A DNA stretch of 64,000 nucleotides from Variovorax paradoxus. GTDB lineage: Bacteria > Pseudomonadota > Gammaproteobacteria > Burkholderiales > Burkholderiaceae_C. The DNA lies in NCBI RefSeq assembly GCF_018614875.1, contig NZ_JAGGNW010000008.1, positions 1 to 64,000 on the forward strand, in the 5' to 3' direction. The position numbers were made by a program, and so were the translations under genes. The notes beneath the pieces are model-generated. The model saw only the letters and a list, made by a program, of their open reading frames with translations, was not told the DNA's origin and made no database searches. Positions 1 to 9,131 of the stretch are shown here, one piece after another; position 1 is the stretch's first letter; every line of letters begins with the position of its first letter.

Positions 1-2109
1 GCGGGCGGCACCGGATCACCGGGCAGCGGCGGCGACGGCGGGGCCGGTCTCGCATCGACCGGCGCGGGCGCGACCCTCACCAACACCGGCGCCATCACCG
101 GCGGGGCGGGCGGTGCCGGCGGGGCCAACAGCAACGGTGGCGCGAGCGGCGCCAACGGCGTGGGCGGCGCCGGCGTGACGGGTACCAACCTCGCGCTGAT
201 CAACGGCGGAACGATCTCCGGCGGGCTGAGCGGCGACGGCGTCACCCGCGCCGCGGCGATCGCGTTCACCGGCGGCGCCAACAGCCTCACGCTGAACACC
301 GGCTCGTCGATGTCGGGCGCCATTGCCATCGGCACGAGTGCCACCGCCAGCGTGATCGCCGGCGCCGACGGCCTTGGCGTCAACAACGCCCTGCTGCTGG
401 GCGGCACGGGCACCATCGACACCAACGGGCGCGACCTGGCCTGGTCGGGCCCGATCTCCGGCGCCAGCAATCTCGTGAAAACCGGCGCGGGCGTGCTGAC
501 GCTGAGCGGCGTCGACACCCATGCGGGCGGCACCAATGTTGTGGCAGGTACCCTGCGCGCCGGCGCTGCCAACGTCCTCAGCGCTGCCAGCGCATTCACC
601 GTCGCTTCGGGCGCGACGCTCGACCTGGCCGGCAACAGCCAGGCCATAGCGTCGATGGCCAACAGCGGCACCGTGTCGCTGGTGGGCACGGTGCCCAGCA
701 CCACACTGACCGTCAACGGCCCCTGGGTGGGCAACGGCGGCACGCTGCGCCTGGGCACCGCTCTGGGCGGCAGCGCGAGCGCGAGCGATCGGCTCATCCT
801 GAGCGGCGCCACCGCCGTCGCCAGCGGCACGACCAACGTGCAGATCACCAACCTGGGCGGCCTGGGCGCGCTCACCACGGGCAACGGCATCGAGGTGATC
901 AGCGCCATCAACGGCGCGACCACCACCGCGCAGACTACCCGAAGCGCGTTCAGCCTGGCCGGCGCCCATGTCGACGCGGGTGCCTACGAGTACCGGCTGT
1001 ACGCCGCCGACGCCAGCGGCGCGGGCGAGAACTGGTACCTGCGCTCGACCGCCGCGGCCGTTCCGCCAACCGTCCCGCCAGCGGTACCGCCGGCCGTCCC
1101 GCCGGCCGGTGGCGGCACCGGCGGCGTGCTCGTGCCTACCTATCGCGCCGAAGTGCCGCTGTACGCCGCGCTGCCCGAGCAGTTACGCCAGTCCAGCCTG
1201 GCGATGCTCGGCAACATGCACCAGCGCACGGGCGACGACTTTGCGGCCGGCGTAAATAGCACGTCCACGCCGGCGCAGGGCTATCGCCAGACCTGGGGCC
1301 GCATCATCAGCACCGACCGCACCATCTCGCAGGGCGGCACCGTGAGCCCCACCAGCAAGGGCCGCCTCACGGGCTTCCAGGCCGGCACCGACCTGTGGGC
1401 CGATCCCAACTTCCGTGTGGGCGTATACGTCGGCCAGCTCGACGGCGACATGCGCGTGAACGGCTTCGCCAGCGGCCTGGCAAACCTCGCGGTGGGCACC
1501 AACGACCTGAAGAGCCAATACCTGGGCGCCTATGCCACCTGGAAGAACGACGGCGGCCTGTACGTCGACGGTGTGCTGCAGGCGGGCCGCCACCGCGACA
1601 CGGTCTCGCCCGCACTGGGCTTGTCCAGCGGCGGCAAGGGCAACAGCCGGCTGGCGTCTATCGAGGTGGGGCAGTCGTTCGCCATTGCGGAGCACTGGAC
1701 CATCGAGCCGCAGGTGCAACTGGTGCACCAGCGGGTGAGCCTGGGTGACGTGGGCATCCCCGGCGCCCTCGTGCAGCAGGACAGCCACAACGGCTGGCTG
1801 GCACGCGTCGGCGTGCGCGTGAAGGGCGAGATCGCCACCGGCGTCGGGCTGCTGCAGCCCTATGTGCGGGTCAACGTCTACCGCAGCAGCAGTGGCACCG
1901 ACGTCACCCGCTTCATCGGCCCAGCCGGTTTCACGGACATCGCCACGCGCACCGGCGGCACCAGCACCGAGCTGGCGGGGGGCGCCACGCTGCAGTTGGC
2001 CGAGAACATGAGCGTGTATGCGGAGCTGGGCAAGCTGTGGGGCTCTGGTGGCGACGCACGCATCAAGAGCGGGGTGAATGCGAGCGTGGGGGTGAAGATG
2101 CGCTGGTGA
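1..2109 (+). CDS. Autotransporter (type V secretion) C-terminal part, 5' end outside window
   Basis: The reading frame is open from base 1, so the N-terminus and signal peptide lie upstream. The first ~180 visible residues are Gly/Ala/Ser/Asn-rich passenger, typical of a beta-helix. A PATR-like autotransporter repeat (core KTGAGVLTLSG, then GTLRAG) begins near base 475. A Pro/Val/Ala-rich spacer at about 1058-1120 separates the passenger from a ~270-residue C-terminal domain containing QTWGRI and QAGTDLW, which matches the outer-membrane autotransporter beta-barrel. The protein ends in KMRW; a terminal aromatic residue is the usual BAM recognition signal. The family exports its passenger through the outer membrane, often as an adhesin or surface enzyme. 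The passenger function is not identifiable from this part. The stop codon overlaps the start of the SRAP remnant that follows. Confidence 0.88.
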   Translation, partial: AGGTGSPGSGGDGGAGLASTGAGATLTNTGAITGGAGGAGGANSNGGASGANGVGGAGVTGTNLALINGGTISGGLSGDGVTRAAAIAFTGGANSLTLNTGSSMSGAIAIGTSATASVIAGADGLGVNNALLLGGTGTIDTNGRDLAWSGPISGASNLVKTGAGVLTLSGVDTHAGGTNVVAGTLRAGAANVLSAASAFTVASGATLDLAGNSQAIASMANSGTVSLVGTVPSTTLTVNGPWVGNGGTLRLGTALGGSASASDRLILSGATAVASGTTNVQITNLGGLGALTTGNGIEVISAINGATTTAQTTRSAFSLAGAHVDAGAYEYRLYAADASGAGENWYLRSTAAAVPPTVPPAVPPAVPPAGGGTGGVLVPTYRAEVPLYAALPEQLRQSSLAMLGNMHQRTGDDFAAGVNSTSTPAQGYRQTWGRIISTDRTISQGGTVSPTSKGRLTGFQAGTDLWADPNFRVGVYVGQLDGDMRVNGFASGLANLAVGTNDLKSQYLGAYATWKNDGGLYVDGVLQAGRHRDTVSPALGLSSGGKGNSRLASIEVGQSFAIAEHWTIEPQVQLVHQRVSLGDVGIPGALVQQDSHNGWLARVGVRVKGEIATGVGLLQPYVRVNVYRSSSGTDVTRFIGPAGFTDIATRTGGTSTELAGGATLQLAENMSVYAELGKLWGSGGDARIKSGVNASVGVKMRW

Positions 2110-2330
2110 TGATCTGGGACGACGGCCAGCGGGTTGTCAAGCCCATGCGCTACCAATGCCGGCCCGCGAGCAAGCCCGCGAAATACGACGCTCTCTATCC
2201 GGCACCTACAACGCCAAGCGCGACAACCTGGAGGGGTTCTGGAAGGACCTGTTTGGCTTCTCGCACGGGACATGGTTGTCAATGCCTTCTACGAGCACGT
2301 CAAGCGAGACGGCGGGCCACAAGCAGCCCT
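2109..2330 (+). pseudogene. SOS-response-associated peptidase (SRAP/YedK) remnant, spread over three frames
   Basis: Three successive segments match the middle of the SRAP (DUF159) family, which crosslinks to abasic sites in single-stranded DNA. Frame 3 from 2109 gives MIWDDGQRVVKPMRYQCRPA. Frame 2 from about 2204 gives GTYNAKRDNLEGFWKDLFG. Frame 1 from about 2272 gives MVVNAFYEHVKRDG. Family members read these in one frame, so at least two frameshifts have occurred. The N-terminal catalytic MCGR segment is absent, replaced directly by the end of the autotransporter gene. This is a dead fragment. The matches are from memory of the family, not from an alignment. Confidence 0.75.
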
Positions 2331-2629
2331 ACACGGTCACGGCACAATTCGTCTCCCGCTTTTTTATCCAGCAATGAACCTGCCGATTTTTGACCACGAC
2401 GCCACGCGCGCACTGATCAAAGAGAAAGCCGATGCGCCTTTCTCGGCATTCGATATTGGCGACCGCGCGCATCGACGGCAGGACCGACAGCTTCACGCTG
2501 AGGCCGCCTTGCTTTTCTGTCTTGCAGCCGAACGGGCAGATGCCGAACATCGTGCGAATCAGTCCAAGCCCAATCAGGCGACGACATCCCCTGGGCTAGT
2601 CTGGCCCTGACGTCAATCGCGCATCGGGC
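2331..2629. other. Intergenic stretch with no recognisable gene
   Basis: Frame 1 of the plus strand stays open to 2610, but its translation (for example FYPAMNLPIFDHDATRALI) is not one I recognise. It may be further decayed sequence belonging to the SRAP remnant or to another lost gene. No promoter or terminator was seen. Confidence 0.4.
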
Positions 2630-5218
2630 TCACTGCGGCCTGGAAACAAACAGCCCCAGTTCGGAAAGATCCGTGAAAGCACCGTCGCCATTGTTGGCTG
2701 TGATGTTGAGCCGGTAGTAGCGATAGGAGGCCGGATTCGCGACCGTGTAGGTCTTCAGTTCCAGGCGGATGGCAAACACCTGGTCGTTTTGCGTGTCGAG
2801 CGTGGTCCAGGTGACGCCGTCGTTGGAGGCCTGCAACTGCCAGTCCTTCGGATCGCGCGGGACCGGATTGGTGGTGCTGGTGACCGCATAGCGCTGGACG
2901 CGCTCCGTATGGCCGAGGTCGTACTGCAGCCAGCCGGTCGTGCCGGAGTAGGCCCATTGCGTCGCCGAGTTCTGGTCGAAGGCGCTTCCAGCGTTGCGGT
3001 TGCTCGCGCTGTCGGTGGCAGTGCCGCCGGTGGCAACGTTGACCATCGGACGAACCGGTGTGGCGCTGTCCGCGGGAGAACGGCCGCTCGTTCCGGCGGA
3101 GTTGCTCGCCGTGACGGTGTAGTAGTAGGTAGTGCCATTGGTCACGGAGGTGTCCGTGTAGCTGCTGCCCGTGACGCCCGACGCGATGGTCTCGTAGGGC
3201 CCGCCGCTGAACTCGGAGCGGGCGACCGTGTAGCCGGTGGCCCCGAAGGACGCCTGCCATCGCAGCGGGACGGCGCCATCGCCCGGGGAGGCCAGCAGCA
3301 TGGCGGGGGTCGCCGGAATGACGCTCGGCGCACCACCGTCGCCGCCGGTGATCTGCACGTTGCTGAAGGTGGAGCTGTTCAGGATGCCATTGGCGACCGA
3401 GGAGACCACCAGGCCGACATAGATCGTGTCGGGAACGGGGGCGTCGATACGGCCGACATCGGTGGCGGCCCAATTGGTGCCATCGGGAGAAACGTAGCCG
3501 GTGATGATGTTCCCGATGCGCTCGAGCTTCACCCAGTACGAGGGCGTGGAACTGGCGATGCCCATGGCTTTGTTTGCATAGTTCGAGCCACCATACACCG
3601 CGAGTCCCTGCATGTTCTGTTTGGCCTGGCCACTGCTGGCGATGGCCATCGAGGCGTGGGGAGCGTATGGCTCCAGGCTTGTTCGCATCATCACGCCCGC
3701 CACTGCGGCCGGACTGGTGTTCTGGACGGACTCGACTTTCGCGACGATGGCGCTGTTGCCGGTCAGGGCCTTGTAGACGAAGTGGGAAGCGTCTTGCGTG
3801 CCCCGGAAGATATCGTTGCCCGCTCCCTGAACCGTCCATTTGCCGTTGGCGTAGGTGGCCACGCCCGCTGGGGAGGCGCCCCCGATGTCCGCATTGCTGA
3901 ATCCCGAGGTGATCGAGGCGGTCGAAGGAATGGGCAGCGCCGGCGGCGGCGTCGCCTTGGAGGTGTCGGCGTCCTTGAGGAACATGAAGCTGCTGCCGTC
4001 CACCGGCATCCAGAGGCGCCTCTGCGCGATGAAGGGTGCCTGCAGACCCTTGCGCAGGACGTAGGCGCCATAAAGCTGCGTGAGCGCGACGCTTCCGCCA
4101 TTGGCGCCCCGCCAGCCGCGATTGGTGACGTCGGAGGTGTAGTAGCGATCGGTGGTGCCGAAAGGAAGGGCTGTCGTTGGGACGAGCTCGTTCACCCTCG
4201 CGAAATACTCACCCGCCGCCAGCAGGCGGTTGTCAAAGTCGGAATAAATGTCGATGCCTTGGGTCCAGAGCGCCTCGGCCAGCATGGTCAGCGACTTGAG
4301 CTGTCCATAGGCATGCCCCTGGTCGCGAAGGTAGTCGCCGAGCATGCCGATGTCGTTGGAATTTCGCAGCCCGATGTGGGCCAGCGTGCGGGCCTGGTAG
4401 ACGACTTTGTCCAATGTCTCGATATCGTCGTTGTAGATCGCCATCAGTCCCTGAGCGACGAGGGCCAGTGCGCCTTTGTTGGCGGCCCCGTACGAGCTTT
4501 CGCCGTAGGGGTTTGCCGCCGGCATCAGGACATCCTTGAAGTACTTCTTGACCGTCGCCGTGTCCTCCTCCTTCCAGCCCGGCCATGTGCCGCGCAGGAT
4601 TTCCGCGCCGCCCACGAACGCGGCAGCGTAGTCGCCCAGTTCGAGCATCGACTCGCGGCCCGAGAACTCCGTCTGGGTGGTGGCCCACCCAAGCAGCAAC
4701 TTGCGCGCATTCGCCGCGTATTGCTCGTTCCGGGTGAAATACCACATTCGTGAGAGATTGGAGATCGCGACCATATCGGAGCGCCAAGCATTGAGATTCT
4801 CGTCGGGGGCGCGGCTCACCTTCGCGAATGGGCCACCACGTCCTGCGTAGCTGAGCCTGGACTCGGGACTGCCCGCCAGTTGGTCGTAGCCGGACTTCCA
4901 TGGCTCCTTGCCCTGATCGACGTATGCCTTGAGCGTCGTGAGATCCGAGAGGGTGAGCCCAGCGCCTGGATGCTTGATGACGCGGATCTCCGAGGTGTCT
5001 CCCGGGGCGGCAGGGATTTCGGGGGTGACTCCCGAGGCAGCGGGAGTCTCCGGTGTGCCTCCCCCGGCAGCGGGGACCACCGGCGTGCCTCCCGTGACAA
5101 CGGGGATCTCCGGGGTGCCGCCCGCCTGGACATTTTCCGCATTTCCGCCACCGCAACCCGGGAGCATGACCGAGCTCAAAACGAGCAACGCAGCAGCAAA
5201 ATCGGTTCTGTCAAACAT
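2630..5218 (-). CDS. Alginate-lyase-like lipoprotein with FN3 and F5/8C carbohydrate-binding domains
   Basis: A secreted polysaccharide-degrading enzyme of about 862 residues. The start at 5218 (MFDRTDFAAALLVLSSV) places a lipoprotein signal at the N-terminus, with lipobox LPGC (Cys22); an upstream start at 5263 would add 15 residues. Next is a Gly/Thr/Pro repeat linker with GGTPEIP-like units, then an all-alpha alginate lyase domain (roughly residues 65-400, with WRSDMVAISNLSRMWYFTRN and ANKGALALVAQGLMAIYND). It is followed by a concanavalin-like DUF1349-type domain (about 440-610), a fibronectin type III domain (about 620-700, GTTYYYTVTASN) and a C-terminal F5/8 type C domain (about 710-860, FDQNSATQWAYSG). 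The family cleaves uronic-acid polysaccharides by beta-elimination. Exact substrate is unknown; alginate, glucuronan and similar polymers are possible. It stands alone, with no neighbouring PL or transport genes. Confidence 0.85.
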   Translation of the reverse strand: MFDRTDFAAALLVLSSVMLPGCGGGNAENVQAGGTPEIPVVTGGTPVVPAAGGGTPETPAASGVTPEIPAAPGDTSEIRVIKHPGAGLTLSDLTTLKAYVDQGKEPWKSGYDQLAGSPESRLSYAGRGGPFAKVSRAPDENLNAWRSDMVAISNLSRMWYFTRNEQYAANARKLLLGWATTQTEFSGRESMLELGDYAAAFVGGAEILRGTWPGWKEEDTATVKKYFKDVLMPAANPYGESSYGAANKGALALVAQGLMAIYNDDIETLDKVVYQARTLAHIGLRNSNDIGMLGDYLRDQGHAYGQLKSLTMLAEALWTQGIDIYSDFDNRLLAAGEYFARVNELVPTTALPFGTTDRYYTSDVTNRGWRGANGGSVALTQLYGAYVLRKGLQAPFIAQRRLWMPVDGSSFMFLKDADTSKATPPPALPIPSTASITSGFSNADIGGASPAGVATYANGKWTVQGAGNDIFRGTQDASHFVYKALTGNSAIVAKVESVQNTSPAAVAGVMMRTSLEPYAPHASMAIASSGQAKQNMQGLAVYGGSNYANKAMGIASSTPSYWVKLERIGNIITGYVSPDGTNWAATDVGRIDAPVPDTIYVGLVVSSVANGILNSSTFSNVQITGGDGGAPSVIPATPAMLLASPGDGAVPLRWQASFGATGYTVARSEFSGGPYETIASGVTGSSYTDTSVTNGTTYYYTVTASNSAGTSGRSPADSATPVRPMVNVATGGTATDSASNRNAGSAFDQNSATQWAYSGTTGWLQYDLGHTERVQRYAVTSTTNPVPRDPKDWQLQASNDGVTWTTLDTQNDQVFAIRLELKTYTVANPASYRYYRLNITANNGDGAFTDLSELGLFVSRPQ

Positions 5219-5736
5219 AGGAATCTTTTGGTCAATACGCGGAAAAGTCGCGGAGCCCGGCACGGCCCACCTGCTTTCCTCGAGGCGTTGCTTTCATTGA
5301 TAAGCCCGCGAGCCGCCTTGAAGGCTTTTCGGCTCGCGAGGCGGGCGAATCCTGGTGCTCATGCAAGAACAGGATGTAAGCACCGGACTGTTGATTTCCA
5401 TCGAATCTGGATCCACCCTCTTTGTGAGCCAGTTGGCTCAGGACATATAAGCTTTTGGTCTTCCCTGGAGGTTGGACTACCCGAACGACGTGCGCCGCGC
5501 TGTGTCGGACACTGTCGTTAAGGGCTGGCCCTGAAGTTGAGGCGAGCGGGGAAGCCTCATTAAATCAACAGTGTAACCAAAAGAAACACGCTGGCAATCA
5601 TTCGATTACCTTTAAAAATGATCGACTGAGTTTCATTCGGTACGAGAGTTGTCCCCACTCGGCGCTGAGGTGGTGGTCCATGAATCGCCCCGGCAATCGC
5701 TGCAAAGCCGCCCTCCGCTTCCCGCCAAGCTGAGGA
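5219..5736. other. Intergenic region between aroQ and the lyase gene
   Basis: About 520 bases, noticeably richer in A/T than the flanking genes in its middle part (around 5570-5640). It must contain the promoter of the downstream minus-strand lipoprotein gene. No convincing gene, terminator hairpin or repeat was seen. Confidence 0.5.
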
Positions 5737-6183
5737 TCAGTTCTGCGCTGGCGTCGCAGCGGAAACGGCTGCGCGCAACCCCAACTCATAACTGTCGACG
5801 CCGAAACCGCAGATCTGTCCCCGCACGATCTCTGCGAAGACCGAGTGGTGGCGGAACTTCTCCCGCGCATGGATGTTCGACATGTGCACCTCCACGACGG
5901 GCACCGTCAGAATTGCCAGTGCATCGCGGATTCCGTAGCTGTAGTGCGTCCATGCACCGGCATTGATGAGCACTGCGTCCACGCCCTCCGAGAAGGCGCG
6001 ATGGATGCGCTCGCACATCTCGCCCTCGCTGTTGGTCTGAAAGCTCTCGATCCCGGCACCCAGCTCCTTGCCCAGAGCCTGCAGCCGCTGGTCGATTTCC
6101 TGGAGGGTCGTCGTGCCGTACTGCTTCGGATCGCGCTTACCGAACATGTTGTGGTTGATGCCGTGAAGCATGAGGATCTTCAT
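5737..6183 (-). CDS. aroQ: Type II 3-dehydroquinate dehydratase
   Basis: Interconverts 3-dehydroquinate and 3-dehydroshikimate in the cytoplasm; the type II enzyme is a dodecamer of ~150-residue subunits, matching the 148 residues here. Family motifs are present: RDPKQYG with the catalytic Tyr, INAGAWTHYSY with the substrate-binding Asn, EVHMSNIHARE with the catalytic His, and FRHHS. The first motif reads LHGINHNMFG instead of the usual xNGPNLNxLG, so this is a divergent member. It is the last gene of the minus-strand operon, 16 bases after the aroE-like gene. Position among CoA-transferase and hydratase genes suggests a catabolic role (quinate/shikimate type) rather than the housekeeping shikimate pathway; that is inference. 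Confidence 0.9.
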   Translation of the reverse strand: MKILMLHGINHNMFGKRDPKQYGTTTLQEIDQRLQALGKELGAGIESFQTNSEGEMCERIHRAFSEGVDAVLINAGAWTHYSYGIRDALAILTVPVVEVHMSNIHAREKFRHHSVFAEIVRGQICGFGVDSYELGLRAAVSAATPAQN

Positions 6184-6199
6184 GATGCGTCTCCGAGTG

Positions 6200-7021
6200 T
6201 CAGGCCAAGGGAATGGTCATGTGATCGATCACGGCGCGAGTGTCAGGGCGCACGCCGCGCCACCATGCGAAGGCTTCCGCGGCCTGCTCGACCAGCATGC
6301 CGACACCGTCGGCCAGCCTTGGCACGCCGGTGTTTTTCGCCAAACGCAGGAAGGGAGTGAGCCCTTTGCCGTAGGCCAGTTCATACGCGAGGCGCGCGCC
6401 CTGCAGGGCCTCGACTGGCAAGGGCGGCAACTCGCCCCTGAGACTGGCCGAGGTGCCGTTGATGACGATGTCGAATTTTTCGCCCGAAAGATCGCCGTAG
6501 GCGCATCCCTCGACCTTGCCGTGAGCCGCGAACTGCCTTGCAAGGTCGTCCGCCTTGCCCTGCGTACGGTTCGCGAGCACCAGCACCGCAGGTTGCTGTT
6601 CGAGAAACGGAAGCAGTGCGCCACGGACCGCACCACCTGCGCCGAGCACCAACATGCGCGCCCCCTTGAGCGCGAAGCCAAGGTTGCGTTGGATGTCATT
6701 GGTGAGCCCCAGGCCGTCGAAGTTGTCGGCCACGATGCGGTCACCCTCGAACTTGAGTGCATTGGTCGCGCCTGCCAGTTGCGCGCGTTCAAGCCTTTCC
6801 GTGGCCAAGGCAAAGGCCTGGAGCTTGAACGGCGCAGTCACGTTCATGCCGCGTCCGCCAGCGTTGCGAAATGCATGCAGATCGTCAGCGAAGCGATCGA
6901 GAGAGCCTTCGATCGCGCTGTAGTCGATGTCCTGTCCGGTCGAGGCCGCGAAACTGCCGTGGATGTAGGGCGACTTCGTGTGCCCGATGGGGCTGCCGAT
7001 GACGGCGTACTTGTCGGTCAT
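6200..7021 (-). CDS. aroE: Shikimate-dehydrogenase-like NAD(P) oxidoreductase
   Basis: 273 residues, the usual AroE length. The N-terminal substrate domain begins with the diagnostic VIGSPIGHTKSPYIH, and NVTAPFK holds the catalytic Lys (the typical motif is NVTxPxK). The Rossmann domain has VLGAGGAVRGALL followed by ANRT, the arginine of which usually indicates NADP preference. C-terminal DGVGMLVEQAAEAF is also family-typical. It normally reduces 3-dehydroshikimate to shikimate. As it is paired with aroQ inside a catabolic-looking operon, it is probably a paralogue used for quinate, shikimate or a similar hydroxy-acid substrate. The gene starts 13 bases after the CoA-transferase stop. Confidence 0.88.
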   Translation of the reverse strand: MTDKYAVIGSPIGHTKSPYIHGSFAASTGQDIDYSAIEGSLDRFADDLHAFRNAGGRGMNVTAPFKLQAFALATERLERAQLAGATNALKFEGDRIVADNFDGLGLTNDIQRNLGFALKGARMLVLGAGGAVRGALLPFLEQQPAVLVLANRTQGKADDLARQFAAHGKVEGCAYGDLSGEKFDIVINGTSASLRGELPPLPVEALQGARLAYELAYGKGLTPFLRLAKNTGVPRLADGVGMLVEQAAEAFAWWRGVRPDTRAVIDHMTIPLA

Positions 7022-7034
7022 CTCGAGAATCTCC

Positions 7035-8264
7035 TCATGCGCTGTAGAGCACGCCGTCGGCCTGCATGTCTGCGATCTGTGCGGCGTCGAAACCCAGGCT
7101 GGCTGCGATTTCCGCGTTGTGCTCGCCCAGCTCGGGCGCGACCTGCGTGATCGAGGTATCGCAGCCCGACATGCGGAAAGGCAGGTTCGGCAGGCGGATC
7201 TTTCCGAGCACCGGGTGGTCTTGCTCGACCACCATTCCGCGCGCCTGGATCTGTGGGTCAGCCAGCACTTCGTCGATGCGCTGGACCTTGGCGGCCGGCA
7301 CGTCGATGCCGTCCAGCATCTTCAGAAGTTCCGCGACCGGCCTTGCCGAGACCCAGGGCTTCACCACTTCGAGGATGCCGGCGCGCTGTGCGTTGCGACC
7401 CGCCGAGGTGTGCAACAGCGTGTCGGTGCCGAAGCCTGCCGGCCCACCTGTCTGTTCTACCAACGCAGCGAACCTCTTCCAGGCATCGTCGACTTGCGCC
7501 GCAATGACAACGTCGCCGTCCTGCGCGCGGAACACGCCGTAGAGCGTCGAGTTGGGCATGTCGTGCCCGGTCTGCACCGGTACTTCTTTGCCTCCCGACA
7601 GCGTGTAGCACTGCACCGCGTACTCGTGCATCGACACCAACGTGTCGTACAGCGCCATGTCGATGTGCTGCCCACGCCCCGACTTCACCCGCCCGAGGAG
7701 GGCCGCATTGATGGCAGCCACCGCATGGATGCCGGTGTACATGTCGCCTAGCGAGATCCGCAGCAGAGGCGACGCTTCGCCGGGATTGCCGACCATCTGC
7801 ATGATCCCGCTCTTGGCTTCGGCGATGAGGCCGAAACCGGCGCGGTGCGAGTCGGGGCCGGTATGGCCGTAGGCCGAAATCGAGCAGTAGACGAGGCGGG
7901 GGTTGGTCTCGGCCAGTTCGGCATACCCCAGGCCGAGCTTGTCGAGTGCACCGGGCCGGTAGTTCTCGACGAACACGTCGGCACTGTCGACGAGTTTCTT
8001 CATCAGTGCACGGCCGCGGGGATCCTTGGTGTTGACGCTCAACCCCTTCTTCCCCATGTTCTGCTGCAGGAAGTAGCCGCTGTGGTCACCGACGAACCAG
8101 GCATGCTGGCGGCCTGCGTCGCCCGACCCCGGACGCTCGACCTTGATGACTTCCGCACCCAGTGCAGCGAGGCAGCGACCCACATACGGACCGGCCAGGA
8201 AGTGGCTGTAGTCGATGACGCGCATGCCAGCCAGCGGCAGCGCCTGTTGCGACGATGTGCTCAT
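7035..8264 (-). CDS. CaiB/BaiF family CoA-transferase
   Basis: Class III CoA-transferase (409 residues), which moves CoA between carboxylic acids through an aspartyl-CoA anhydride. Start MSTSSQQALPLAGMRVIDYSHFLAGPYVG is typical, followed by LGAEVIKVERPGSGD and NYRPGALDKLGLGY. The catalytic Asp should be in LGDMYTGIHA (about residue 170). It overlaps the MaoC gene by four bases (ATGA), so the two are translationally coupled. CoA-transferase followed by MaoC hydratase resembles modules for unsaturated or hydroxy dicarboxylic acids such as itaconate or mesaconate, but the donor and acceptor cannot be decided from sequence. Confidence 0.9.
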   Translation of the reverse strand: MSTSSQQALPLAGMRVIDYSHFLAGPYVGRCLAALGAEVIKVERPGSGDAGRQHAWFVGDHSGYFLQQNMGKKGLSVNTKDPRGRALMKKLVDSADVFVENYRPGALDKLGLGYAELAETNPRLVYCSISAYGHTGPDSHRAGFGLIAEAKSGIMQMVGNPGEASPLLRISLGDMYTGIHAVAAINAALLGRVKSGRGQHIDMALYDTLVSMHEYAVQCYTLSGGKEVPVQTGHDMPNSTLYGVFRAQDGDVVIAAQVDDAWKRFAALVEQTGGPAGFGTDTLLHTSAGRNAQRAGILEVVKPWVSARPVAELLKMLDGIDVPAAKVQRIDEVLADPQIQARGMVVEQDHPVLGKIRLPNLPFRMSGCDTSITQVAPELGEHNAEIAASLGFDAAQIADMQADGVLYSA

Positions 8265-8722
8265 GCCGGCCTCCTTGGCACCATCACACGGTGCTCGCCC
8301 TTCTGCACGACCTCATCGCGCTGGTTGATCAGTTCGGACGGCAACACGAGGATGCCCCAGCCCGGCTTGCTCTTCGATGCGCGCTTGGTGCCCACGTGGA
8401 ACCTCACTCGCACCGTGTCGCCCAGCTTGATCGGGCCAACGAAGCTCCATTCCCAGCCCAGCGACATGCCGGGCATGAAGCGCATGTCGCTTTTTGTCTT
8501 CAAGCCGTCGGCAATCGACAGGCCGAACAGGCCGTGTGCCACGCGGGTGCCGAACGGCGTCGTGCGGGCATAAGCCTCGTCTGTGTGCACGGGGGTGTGG
8601 TCGCCGCTGAGGTCGGCGTAAGCCATCACGCGCGCCTCCGTCACTTCGTAGGGCGGGCTGACGCAGGTGGCGCCGACGACGGCGTCGTCCCAATACTTGT
8701 TTTCGATGGTCAGTGATGTCAT
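8261..8722 (-). CDS. MaoC-like (hot-dog fold) acyl-CoA hydratase
   Basis: 154 residues from the ATG at 8722, chosen because the protein then opens with MTSLTIENKYWDDAVVGA; upstream in-frame sequence is not family-like. The hydratase 2 motif is visible as YADLSGDHTPVHTDEAYA, with the catalytic Asp and His, followed by FGTRVAHGLFGLSIADG. MaoC proteins hydrate 2-enoyl-CoA esters. Coupled by a four-base overlap to the CaiB transferase downstream, it most likely hydrates the CoA ester made by that enzyme. Confidence 0.9.
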   Translation of the reverse strand: MTSLTIENKYWDDAVVGATCVSPPYEVTEARVMAYADLSGDHTPVHTDEAYARTTPFGTRVAHGLFGLSIADGLKTKSDMRFMPGMSLGWEWSFVGPIKLGDTVRVRFHVGTKRASKSKPGWGILVLPSELINQRDEVVQKGEHRVMVPRRPA

Positions 8723-8747
8723 GAGTGTCTCTCTTGGATTGAAAGGT

Positions 8748-9131
8748 TCAGGCGCGTGGATCGATGGCAAGCGCGCGGGCCACGGTGCCTGCGCTGGCCT
8801 GGATGAATTCGACGGCCAGGCCATCCGGCAGGCGCAGCCAGTTGCGGCCTTGCGGCATCTCGGTGACGCCGAAGGCTTGGGCAGCGGCGAGTGCGGCCTC
8901 GAGGTCTTCGCACATCACGCCGAGGTGGCCGAGGCGGCCCTCGGGTCCGGCGTGGTCAGGCTTGGCCATGAACTGCATGCCGCCGAGCGTCCAGTATTGG
9001 ATGGGGTTCTCGACGGTGCCTTGCACCTCACGCATCGTCATGCCGCAGACCTCGTGAAAGAACCGGATGTGCCAATGGATGTCTGCCACCCAGATGGCGA
9101 CATGTTCGACGTAAGCACGCGGACGGGTCAT
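8748..9131 (-). CDS. VOC (glyoxalase/dioxygenase superfamily) protein
   Basis: About 127 residues starting with MTRPRAYVEHVAIWVADI, where EHVAIWVAD is the first VOC beta strand with its metal-ligand His. The second half has GHLGVMCEDLEAALA and ends near AVEFIQA, where a metal-binding Glu is expected. The start at 9131 is preferred because it makes an ATGA overlap with the stop of the PanE-like gene. VOC proteins are small metal-dependent isomerases, epimerases, lyases or dioxygenases; the reaction is not predictable here. Confidence 0.8.
   Translation of the reverse strand: MTRPRAYVEHVAIWVADIHWHIRFFHEVCGMTMREVQGTVENPIQYWTLGGMQFMAKPDHAGPEGRLGHLGVMCEDLEAALAAAQAFGVTEMPQGRNWLRLPDGLAVEFIQASAGTVARALAIDPRA

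Noticed and set aside
16-969. Long minus-strand open frame opposite the autotransporter passenger
   Set aside because: High G+C and repeat composition open the antisense frame; the translation is Ala/Gly/Arg-rich with no motifs, and the plus strand clearly codes.
2789-4753. 654-codon plus-strand open frame opposite the lyase-like gene
   Set aside because: It is antisense to recognisable FN3, F5/8C and lyase domains and shows no family motifs.
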